Positions 1 to 6,567 of a stretch of DNA of 13,880 bases are shown here, piece after piece (within the stretch, counting starts at the first letter, position 1; the number at the start of each line of letters is the position of its first letter). This DNA comes from an uncultured Clostridia bacterium. Its GTDB lineage: Bacteria > Bacillota > Clostridia > Oscillospirales > Ruminococcaceae. A program made the translations under genes and the position numbers. The notes below the pieces were generated by a model, which saw nothing but the letters and a program-made list of their open reading frames with translations, was not told where the DNA came from and searched no databases. The DNA is taken from NCBI GenBank assembly GCA_947631585.1, contig CANRLY010000031.1, positions 1-13,880 on the forward strand, written 5' to 3'.

Positions 1-1236
1 ATGCCGGAATTTTTCGAGAAGAGGTACAATTCAAAAGCTTTGAAAAACTGTGCGGCAATCATAGTTTTCATATTCCTGATACCATACACCGCATCGGTAT
101 ACAACGGACTTTCAAGGCTTTTTGCGATGGCTTTCAACATAGATTACAGCTACTGCATACTTGCGATGGCGGTACTGACGGCTGTTTATGTTATTTTGGG
201 AGGTTATCTTGCCACGGCGATAAACGATTTTGTGCAGGGGCTGATAATGTTAGGCGGAATAACGGCGGTGGTCGTCTGCGCTTTGAGCAAGCAGGGAGGG
301 CTTTTCTCCGCTTTGGGCAAACTGAAAGACCTGCCTGTTGAGGGAGGTCAGGCGGGAGCTTACGGTTCGTTATTCGGACCTGACCCCATCAACCTGCTGG
401 GAGTCGTGATACTTACATCTCTCGGCACATGGGGACTTCCGCAGATGGTACACAAGTTTTACGCCATCAAAGACGACGCTTCCATAAAAAGAGGCACTAT
501 CATCTCAACGCTGTTTGCCTTTGTAGTAGCTGGCGGAAGTTACTTTTTAGGAGGCTTCGGACGGCTGTTTGTGACTCAAGAAGAAATTGCGGACAGCGCC
601 ACCGGCAAGCTTGCATATGATTCGATAGTTCCAAAGCTTCTGGATTCGGCAGTACCTGATATTCTTTTTGGAATAGTAGTAGTTCTGGTGTTGTCGGCTT
701 CCATGTCCACTCTTTCCTCCTTAGTGTTGACCTCCAGTTCCACGCTGACCATAGACCTCATCAAGCCCCGTTTCAAAAACGGTCTTGACGAGAAAAAGCA
801 GGTACTGATAATGAGGGTATTCATTGCGCTTTTTCTGCTGCTTTCGGTAATAATCGCACTCAATCCGAACACATACATAACCACTCTCATGTCCATCTCA
901 TGGGGCGCTCTTGCCGGAGCATTTCTTGCGCCGTTCATGTACGGTCTATATTCAAAGAAGGTAACAAAAGCGGCGGTGTGGACTTCAATGATCGTGGGGG
1001 TAGGTCTGACGGTAGTACACATGGTATTATTCAGTTTAGGGCTGTTTCCTGCGCTCAACGAGAAAGTTATTGGACTTGGCTTAAAGCTGAACATACTTTC
1101 CCCGATAAATGCAGGTGCGTTAGCGATGATATTAGGTCTGATATTAGTGCCATTGGTAAGTTTGTTCACCAAAAACAATGAGCGTGACGCCGCCGCCGCA
1201 GAAGAAGTTTTCCATTGTTATGACAAAGCTGAATAA
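1..1236 (+). CDS. Sodium:solute symporter (SSS family), 5'-truncated by the window edge
   Basis: C-terminal 411 residues of a membrane secondary transporter that would couple Na+ entry to uptake of a small solute; the substrate cannot be read from sequence. The opening PEFFEKRYNS is the conserved stretch that normally follows the third helix of SSS proteins, so the ATG at base 1 is almost certainly an internal Met and roughly the first 100 or more residues lie outside the window. About ten hydrophobic segments are visible (near residues 17-37, 48-70, 79-96, 129-148, 165-187, 220-245, 268-288, 292-316, 324-350, 368-390). The LGTWGLPQMVHKF stretch (141-153) and the Ser-rich SASMSTLSS (232-240), the helix that carries Na+-site hydroxyls in this family, are typical SSS landmarks. 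The short hydrophilic tail ends at a TAA, followed closely by a terminator. Family certain; substrate unknown. Confidence 0.9.
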   Translation: MPEFFEKRYNSKALKNCAAIIVFIFLIPYTASVYNGLSRLFAMAFNIDYSYCILAMAVLTAVYVILGGYLATAINDFVQGLIMLGGITAVVVCALSKQGGLFSALGKLKDLPVEGGQAGAYGSLFGPDPINLLGVVILTSLGTWGLPQMVHKFYAIKDDASIKRGTIISTLFAFVVAGGSYFLGGFGRLFVTQEEIADSATGKLAYDSIVPKLLDSAVPDILFGIVVVLVLSASMSTLSSLVLTSSSTLTIDLIKPRFKNGLDEKKQVLIMRVFIALFLLLSVIIALNPNTYITTLMSISWGALAGAFLAPFMYGLYSKKVTKAAVWTSMIVGVGLTVVHMVLFSLGLFPALNEKVIGLGLKLNILSPINAGALAMILGLILVPLVSLFTKNNERDAAAAEEVFHCYDKAE

Positions 1237-1261
1237 TGCTGCGCAAAGCTTAACAACGCAA

Positions 1262-1290
1262 AAAAGGTCGCTGAAAAGCGGCCTTTTCTT
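1262..1290 (+). terminator. Intrinsic terminator of the symporter gene
   Basis: An 11-bp stem with one G-T pair (AAAAGGTCGCT, loop GAAA, AGCGGCCTTTT) is followed by a T-rich run, 25 bases after the symporter stop codon. It ends plus-strand transcription before the repeat zone. Confidence 0.88.
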
Positions 1291-1334
1291 TTATGTGAAT
1301 TACCTCGTCCAGCCTCGAAAGTTTCACCAGTCGG

Positions 1335-1564
1335 GCTGCGCACCGTTCGGAATTTCGCCCAGCGGTGAAATCACGGCTGCGCCTGCGCACCGTTCGGAAT
1401 TCCGCCCAGCGGCGAAATAACGGCTGCGCCTGCGCACCGTTCGGAATTTCGCCCAGCGGTGAAATCACGGCTGCGCCTGCGCACCGTTCGAAATTTCGCC
1501 CAGCGGCGGAATAACGGCTGCGCCTGAGCGCCGTTTAGAATTTCGTCCCAGCGGCGAAATAACG
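1335..1564. repeat. Tandem array of ~47-bp hairpin-forming repeats (about five units)
   Basis: Units begin with GCTGCG at 1335, 1376, 1423, 1470 and 1517, giving lengths of 41, 47, 47, 47 and 48. Unit 1 lacks a 6-base CCTGCG piece and unit 5 has one extra T. Each unit reads arm (TGCGCCTGCGC), then CCGTT, a 4-base bulge, ATTTCGCC, loop CAGC, GGCGAAAT, AACGG, so it can fold into an 8-bp stem plus a 5-bp stem around the bulge. Units 1 and 3 carry the variant GGTGAAATCACG, while units 2, 4 and 5 carry GGCGAAATAACG or a one-base variant, which suggests duplication of a dimer. A degenerate half unit may lie at about 1315-1334. Because 47 is not a multiple of 3, the apparent minus-strand ORFs here cycle through three frames of the same repeat, so I regard the array as non-coding. 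Confidence 0.9.
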
Positions 1565-1566
1565 GC

Positions 1567-1659
1567 TGCGCCTGCGCAGCGGAGCTGCCGCTCCGCTGGT
1601 GTGCTGTGCTTCGCACAGCACAAACCCCTGCCGCCAACGGCGGCAGGGGCGCAGGCGCA
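1567..1659. other. Cloverleaf (four-way junction) palindrome, element A
   Basis: An outer stem of 10 bp (1567-1576 with 1650-1659) encloses three hairpins. Hairpin 1 is a 9-bp stem at 1577-1598 with loop TGCC. Hairpin 2 is a 10-bp stem at 1600-1622 with loop TTC. Hairpin 3 is an 11-bp stem at 1625-1649 with loop AAC. All 40 pairs are Watson-Crick. Unpaired linkers at the junction are 0, 1, 2 and 0 bases. The left outer arm TGCGCCTGCG is the same sequence found in units 2-4 of the upstream tandem array. The element lies between convergent genes, just beyond the gatB::aspS terminator. Its function is unknown; see the matching element at 11486-11597. Confidence 0.85.
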
Positions 1660-1690
1660 AAAATTGCCAGAGCAGACAGCTCTGGCAATT
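1659..1690 (-). terminator. Intrinsic terminator of the gatCAB-aspS operon
   Basis: A perfect 12-bp stem, AATTGCCAGAGC and its complement (1662-1673 with 1679-1690), has a 5-base loop. On the minus strand it runs into a short T tract (1659-1663, partly within the stem). It lies 15 bases past the gatB::aspS stop. Confidence 0.85.
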
Positions 1691-1704
1691 GGATAACACG
1701 CCGA

Positions 1705-4584
1705 TCACGGCATAAGGCGGTTTATATCTCTTGGGAACATTGATGCGCTGCGTATATTTGAAAGTCCGCAGAGCTTCATTACCAGACGTTCCAGACCAAT
1801 GCCCAGTCCACCGTGCGGGGGAAGCCCATACTTATGGGACTCCAGGTAGCTGGCGAAGTCTGCCGGGTCAAGCCCCTGAGCTTTCATCTTTGCCACCTGC
1901 TCATCATAATCGTGTATACGCTGACCTCCGGAGGTTATTTCCAGACCACGGAACAGCAAATCGAACTTATAGGCTTCCCTGCTGTCCTCTCTGGAGTTCA
2001 TGGCGTAAAACGGCGGCTTCGAGCTTGGAAAGTGAGTAACGAATATAAAGTCGCTTCCGTACTTTTCCTTGGCGTACTCGCCCAGTCTTACTTCGTCCTC
2101 AGGGTCAAGGTCAAACTTCTTTCCTGCGCCGCCGTCAGGTCCTCTGAGTATCTCAAGACACTGTGAAAACTTCAGGCTTGGTATCCTTCCCACCTCAGGG
2201 ACTTCCACATTCAGCAGCTTTATTTCCCTTTCGCAATGCTTTTTAACATACTTCATCACATACCTGAGCATTGCCGTCTCCATGTTCATAACATCATACA
2301 TACTGTCAATATATCCCATCTCAAAGTCAAGACCGATATACTCGTTTATATGTCTGGAAGTGGCGTGCTTTTCCGCCCTATAGACCGGAGCTATCTCGTA
2401 CACTCTGTCAAAAAATGCAATTGCTGCCTGCTTATAGAACTGAGGCGACTGGTTCAGGAAAGCGTTTTTCTGGAAGTAGTCCAGGCGGAAAATATTAGCT
2501 CCGCCCTCTGCGCCCTGGGCTACGATCTTCGGGGTGTGTATTTCGGTAAAGCCGTTTTTCCGCAGGAATTTATGAGTTCCGGTGACAACTGCGTCCTGTA
2601 TCCTGAACACCGCTTTTTCGTAAGGGTTTCTCAGGGAAACCGACCTGTTGTCAAGGTTTACGTCAAGGGAACAATTCAGTCTGCCCTGGGATATCTTCAA
2701 GGGATACTCGGCTGCCGGTGCGCAGACCAGGCTTATAGAGCTGAGTTCCACCTCAAAGCCGCATATCTCACGCTTATTCTCCTTGACCTTTCCTTTTACA
2801 TGGACATAAAATCCCTCTCTCAAGCCCTCTATGCTGTCCTTACACTCGGACGGACTATAAACGCCCTGTATAACGTCTCTGGCAGTTCTCAGCAGTACAA
2901 AGGAGATATTTCCCATATTCCTTATTTTATGGACGCAGGCGGAAAATTCCACCGTATCGCCGATATCTGCTTCTTCAGAGTCAAATTCTTCTATAAGTTC
3001 TTCGCCGTCCACCAGCAGGAAATCCCCGTCCTTTTCGGGAACATACCTGCTCTCGTTTTTATAGACGGTCAGTTTTGAGATATCCGTCTCTTCGGTCTGT
3101 TCTGCGCTGCCGGTGTGGCCGTGCGACTGCTTTTCGTTCGCCATGGAAGCAAGCTTCTGCTCAAGTATCTGCTTTATGGTCTTAGGGGTAGCCAGACCTT
3201 TCAGCGCCTTGGTACACTGCCCCATCAGGAAGCCGAACACCTTGGTCTCGCCGTTTACATACTGCTGCACCTGAGCCTGGTTCTGCGACAAAACTTCGTC
3301 TATCACGCCAGCCGCCTTATCGGTATCTTCCACGATGAGGAAGCCGTTTTCCTTTGCGATATCTTCCGCTCCCCTGCCGGTCTCCACCATCTTTCTGAAA
3401 ACGGTCTTTGCGTCGTTTTTAGAAATTTTCTCTGTATCTGACATTTCTACCAGTTTTGCAAATTCCTCAGGTGTAAAGCTGAGAGCATTTACATCTATTT
3501 CCCCCAGGTTGACTCTCCTCATAAACTCTGTAAGTATAAAGGCGCAGACGCTCTTGGGTCTATTGCAGCAAGCCACCGCCTTATCGAAGAAGTCTGAGAC
3601 TATCTTATTGTTCACCAGTATCTTTGCATCTACGGCGGAAAGCCCATACTCGTTTATATAGCGGTCAAGGCGGCGTTCGGGCATTTCCGGCAGCTTAGCC
3701 CTGATCTCGTCCAGCATTTCGTCTGTGAAATTCACCTGGAGTATATCCGGCTCAGGAAAATACCTATAGTCGTGGGCATTTTCCTTAGAACGCATGGACT
3801 TGGTGGTATCTCTGTTGGCGTCGTAACGTCTGGTCTCCTGAACGACTCTTTTTCCTGCGTCCAGCAGCAGCGCCTGACGTCTTTCCTCGTACTTGATAGC
3901 CCTGCCCACGGATTTTACAGAGTTCAGGTTCTTTATCTCAGCTCTTGTTCCGAACTCTTTGGCGTCAGGCTTCATCAAGGAAATATTTACATCGCACCTG
4001 AGAGAACCCTGCTCCATCTTACAGTCGCACACTCCTGCATACTGGAGCAGCAGAGATATCTTTTCAACAAACGCCATAGCCTCTTCCGCAGAGGAAATAT
4101 CCGGCTCGGTAACTATTTCTATCAGCGGTATGCCGCACCTGTTATAGTCCGCCAGTGAAACGCCGTTAAAGTCGTCATGCACCAGTTTTCCGGCGTCCTC
4201 CTCCAGGTGGATACGGTTTATGCGGATATCCTTTTGCTTGCCGTCCACCTTGATAGTTACTTTACCGTTTATGCAAAGAGGCAGATTCAGCTGGGAGATC
4301 TGGTAAGCCTTTGGCAGGTCAGGGTAAAAGTAGTTTTTCCTATCGAACACTGAAAATTTATTTATTCCGCAGTTAAGGGCAAATCCTGCTTTTACCGCAT
4401 ATTCCACAGCCGTCTGGTTTATTACCGGCAATGTTCCCGGCATACCTGTGCAGACCGGACAGCACCTGGTGTTCTGGTCGCCGCCGAACTCAGCGTTACA
4501 GGTACAGAACACCTTTGACTTTGTAAGAAGCTCCGCATGGATCTCCAGTCCCACAACGGTCCTATAGTTGCTCATATTGCTCAT
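1705..4584 (-). CDS. gatB/aspS: GatB fused in frame to archaeal-type (probably non-discriminating) aspartyl-tRNA synthetase
   Basis: One 959-residue frame with two complete enzymes. Residues 1-480 are GatB, the tRNA-binding, kinase/transamidase subunit of GatCAB: Zn-type cysteines C27, C29, C42 and C45, HLEEDAGK (126-133), and a YqeY-like tail ending near 480, the usual GatB length. Residues 481-505 are a polar linker. Residues 506-959 are an archaeal/eukaryotic-type AspRS: OB-fold anticodon domain (about 541-625), motif 1 (EIHTPK, P685), QSPQFYKQ, motif 2 (FRAE-like YRAEKH, R736), and motif 3 (GLGIGLERLV, R933). At the positions that make some archaeal AspRS specific for tRNA-Asp (Trp26 and Lys85, from memory) it has H552 and I607, consistent with charging tRNA-Asn as well. 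Start: AAAGGA 10 bases upstream of ATG. It lies 29 bp downstream of gatA and is the last gene of the operon. No ribosome binding site precedes the internal Met481, so no separate AspRS is expected. No frameshift is visible at the joint. Confidence 0.93.
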   Translation of the reverse strand: MSNMSNYRTVVGLEIHAELLTKSKVFCTCNAEFGGDQNTRCCPVCTGMPGTLPVINQTAVEYAVKAGFALNCGINKFSVFDRKNYFYPDLPKAYQISQLNLPLCINGKVTIKVDGKQKDIRINRIHLEEDAGKLVHDDFNGVSLADYNRCGIPLIEIVTEPDISSAEEAMAFVEKISLLLQYAGVCDCKMEQGSLRCDVNISLMKPDAKEFGTRAEIKNLNSVKSVGRAIKYEERRQALLLDAGKRVVQETRRYDANRDTTKSMRSKENAHDYRYFPEPDILQVNFTDEMLDEIRAKLPEMPERRLDRYINEYGLSAVDAKILVNNKIVSDFFDKAVACCNRPKSVCAFILTEFMRRVNLGEIDVNALSFTPEEFAKLVEMSDTEKISKNDAKTVFRKMVETGRGAEDIAKENGFLIVEDTDKAAGVIDEVLSQNQAQVQQYVNGETKVFGFLMGQCTKALKGLATPKTIKQILEQKLASMANEKQSHGHTGSAEQTEETDISKLTVYKNESRYVPEKDGDFLLVDGEELIEEFDSEEADIGDTVEFSACVHKIRNMGNISFVLLRTARDVIQGVYSPSECKDSIEGLREGFYVHVKGKVKENKREICGFEVELSSISLVCAPAAEYPLKISQGRLNCSLDVNLDNRSVSLRNPYEKAVFRIQDAVVTGTHKFLRKNGFTEIHTPKIVAQGAEGGANIFRLDYFQKNAFLNQSPQFYKQAAIAFFDRVYEIAPVYRAEKHATSRHINEYIGLDFEMGYIDSMYDVMNMETAMLRYVMKYVKKHCEREIKLLNVEVPEVGRIPSLKFSQCLEILRGPDGGAGKKFDLDPEDEVRLGEYAKEKYGSDFIFVTHFPSSKPPFYAMNSREDSREAYKFDLLFRGLEITSGGQRIHDYDEQVAKMKAQGLDPADFASYLESHKYGLPPHGGLGIGLERLVMKLCGLSNIRSASMFPRDINRLMP

Positions 4585-4613
4585 CTGTATTCATTCCTTT
4601 CAAAAGCTGATAC

Positions 4614-6065
4614 TCATACTCTGGGAGCTTTTCTCTCAAAAGTCTTTTCAAAGGCGTCAGCCGCCTGTATGACAGTCGCCTCATCGAAATGCCGTCCGAT
4701 AACTGACATTCCTATAGGGAGACCTTTTTGATCGTAGCCGCACGGGGTAGAAACACCGGGAAGTCCGGCGATATTCACCGTTACGGTACATATATCAGCC
4801 TGATACATTTTGACCGGGTCGCTGATATTTTCATCGCAGCGGTAGGCGGTAGTCGGGGTAGTCGGGGTAAGAATTATATCGCATTTTTCAAAAATGTCGT
4901 TATACTCTTGTCTGATAAGCTGTCTCAGAGCCATAGCCTTTCCGTAATAAGCGTCATAATATCCGCTGGAAAGAGCGTAGTTGCCAAGAAGTATCCTTCT
5001 CTTGACCTCGTCGCCAAAGCCCTCCGCCCGTGAGTGCATTATCAGTTCTTCGTAGCTGTCGCCCACCTTTGAGCGGTGACCGTACTTGATGCCGTCGTAT
5101 CTGGAAAGGTTAGAGCAAGCCTCTGCGCAGGCGATAAGGTAATATGCCGGAACTGCGTATTTCAGGGAGGGCATGGAACATTCCACCAGCTGTGCGCCAA
5201 GCTCCTCATAGGTATGAGCGGCGTTCATGACCGCTTCCCTGATACTGCCGTCTATGCCCTCGGCAAAAAATTCTTTCGGGAGCGCTATCTTCATGCCCTT
5301 GATACTCTTGCCTATCTTTTCTGTAAAATCAGGAACGGAATTTTTGGAGCTTGTTCCGTCGTGGGGATCAAAGCCGCATATAGCGTTCAGGATAACAGCG
5401 CAGTCGTGGCTGTCCCTTGCCATAGGACCTATCTGGTCCAGGGAGGAAGCGAACGCCACCAGCCCATATCTGGAAACTCTGCCATAGGTAGGCTTCATGC
5501 CGGTCATTCCGCAGAAAGCCGCCGGCTGTCTTATAGAGCCTCCGGTATCAGAACCCAGCGCCGCAGCGCACATTCCCAGAGAGACCGCAGACGCACTTCC
5601 GCCGGAAGAACCGCCGGGGACTCTTTGCGGGTCGAACGGGTTTTTGGTCTTGGCAAAGGCGGAAGTCTGCGTTGAGCCGCCCATAGCGAACTCGTCCATA
5701 GAGGTCTTGCCCAGCATGACTATATCCTGCTCGTTAAGTTTTTCCATGACCGTTGCATTATACGGAGGAACGAAGTCCTCAAGCATTTTGCTGGCGCAGG
5801 TGGTCTTTACGCCGTCGGTGCAGATATTATCCTTTATGGCAAAAGGAATACCCGTCAGCGGAGCGGACTCTCCCCTGTCGATACGTTCCTGAGCTTTTTT
5901 TGCCTGTTCTGCGGCTATTTCCTCAGTGGTGGTGATATAACATTTATAGGTATCGTCCGCAGCTTTTATCTGTGAAAAGCACATTTCGCACAGTTCCCCT
6001 GCGGAGACTTTCTTCTCGTCAAGCAGCTTTCTCAGTTCCCTGACCTTTACTGTTTTCATATCCAT
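4614..6065 (-). CDS. gatA: Asp-tRNA(Asn)/Glu-tRNA(Gln) amidotransferase subunit A
   Basis: Amidase-signature subunit that hydrolyses glutamine and sends ammonia through GatCAB to the aspartyl or glutamyl group on the misacylated tRNA in the cytoplasm. The 483-residue length is normal. The catalytic Ser-cisSer-Lys triad is visible: K78 in FAIKDN, S153 in PGGSSGGSAS, and S177 in GSDTGGSIRQPAAFCG. The amidase signature is followed by the conserved TGMKPTYGRVSRYGLVAF stretch. The ATG at 6065 is preceded by AAAGGG with nine bases of spacing; Met3 is a less likely start. It begins 22 bp after the gatC stop and ends 29 bp before gatB::aspS, so the three genes should be co-transcribed. Nothing is missing or unusual in this subunit. 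Confidence 0.96.
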   Translation of the reverse strand: MDMKTVKVRELRKLLDEKKVSAGELCEMCFSQIKAADDTYKCYITTTEEIAAEQAKKAQERIDRGESAPLTGIPFAIKDNICTDGVKTTCASKMLEDFVPPYNATVMEKLNEQDIVMLGKTSMDEFAMGGSTQTSAFAKTKNPFDPQRVPGGSSGGSASAVSLGMCAAALGSDTGGSIRQPAAFCGMTGMKPTYGRVSRYGLVAFASSLDQIGPMARDSHDCAVILNAICGFDPHDGTSSKNSVPDFTEKIGKSIKGMKIALPKEFFAEGIDGSIREAVMNAAHTYEELGAQLVECSMPSLKYAVPAYYLIACAEACSNLSRYDGIKYGHRSKVGDSYEELIMHSRAEGFGDEVKRRILLGNYALSSGYYDAYYGKAMALRQLIRQEYNDIFEKCDIILTPTTPTTAYRCDENISDPVKMYQADICTVTVNIAGLPGVSTPCGYDQKGLPIGMSVIGRHFDEATVIQAADAFEKTFERKAPRV

Positions 6066-6087
6066 TTCTGTCAGCCCTTTCTCACCG

Positions 6088-6366
6088 TCATTCTACTACC
6101 TTTGGCACAACAAAGCAGCTGCCGCTGTTGACGGCGTTTTGCAGCACCTTTTCCGTCGGCATGGACGGTGCGCTCTTATCCTCTCTCAGGTCGGGAAGAT
6201 AAACGTTCTTATTATCTTTCAGCGGGTCGTAGGAAATATCTATTTCCTTTATCGTATCCATGAGTTCTACTATGCTCGTCATCTGTCTGGAGTTTTCTTC
6301 CAGTTCCTCGTCGGAAAAATACAGTTTTCCCAGATCGGCAAGATACTTTACCATTTCAAGATCCAT
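6088..6366 (-). CDS. gatC: Asp-tRNA(Asn)/Glu-tRNA(Gln) amidotransferase subunit C
   Basis: Small subunit (92 residues) that in known GatCAB structures wraps around GatA and GatB and holds them together. It shows the N-terminal helix with regularly spaced hydrophobics (MVKYLADLGKLYFSDEEL), the middle helix (MTSIVELMDTIKEIDI) and the family hallmark LREDKSAPSMPTEKVLQNA near the C-terminus, ending with FVVPKVVE. I chose the ATG at 6366: AAAGGA lies 11 bases upstream and the protein then begins at the family's usual place. A longer reading from a TTG at 6402 has no ribosome binding site. It is the first gene of the operon, about 63 bases downstream of the predicted transcription start. Confidence 0.93.
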   Translation of the reverse strand: MDLEMVKYLADLGKLYFSDEELEENSRQMTSIVELMDTIKEIDISYDPLKDNKNVYLPDLREDKSAPSMPTEKVLQNAVNSGSCFVVPKVVE

Positions 6367-6435
6367 ATTTGAATCATTCCTTTCAGTATCAACGGATTTC
6401 AAGATCGTTTCCGCAAATTAACGAATTACTTTTCT

Positions 6436-6464
6436 ATTATACACCATTTTGACCTTATTGACAA
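6436..6464 (-). promoter_or_regulatory. Sigma-A-type promoter of the gatCAB-aspS operon
   Basis: On the minus strand, TTGTCA (6459-6464) and a perfect TATAAT (6436-6441) are separated by exactly 17 bases. The predicted start is near 6429, giving a 5' leader of about 63 bases. I see no T-box, the class of leader often found on Firmicute aminoacylation genes, and the leader is too short for one. Confidence 0.85.
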
Positions 6465-6489
6465 GTGCAAAAACCGATATTTTTTATTC

Positions 6490-6518
6490 TTGATTTCGCA
6501 GGCGGTTTGTGATACAAT
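6490..6518 (+). promoter_or_regulatory. Sigma-A-type promoter of the ClC transporter gene
   Basis: TTGATT (6490-6495), a 17-base spacer and TACAAT (6513-6518), with an upstream TG giving an extended -10. The predicted start is near 6525, about 43 bases before the ATG. It is divergent from, and only about 25 bp away from, the gat promoter. No fluoride riboswitch is visible in the short leader. Confidence 0.75.
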
Positions 6519-6567
6519 AAAAACGGTCTCTCTGATAACACATTTCACATGAAAGTCTGGAATTTTT

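Noticed and set aside
1335..1564. CRISPR array
   Set aside because: Units are directly adjacent with no unique spacers, each unit folds on itself with variable bases, and no cas gene is present.
1250..1688. Minus-strand ORFs with arginine-rich repeats (FRRWAEFRTVRRRSR-like) in the repeat zone
   Set aside because: They are three-frame readings of the 47-bp DNA repeat. The period is not a multiple of 3, the peptide changes frame at each unit, and no ribosome binding site is present.
2236..3078. A 280-residue plus-strand ORF inside gatB::aspS
   Set aside because: It is antisense to strongly conserved AspRS motifs and has no family resemblance or ribosome binding site.
6519..6567. Fluoride riboswitch ahead of the ClC gene
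   Set aside because: The leader is too short and lacks the conserved riboswitch core; only an ordinary promoter is visible.
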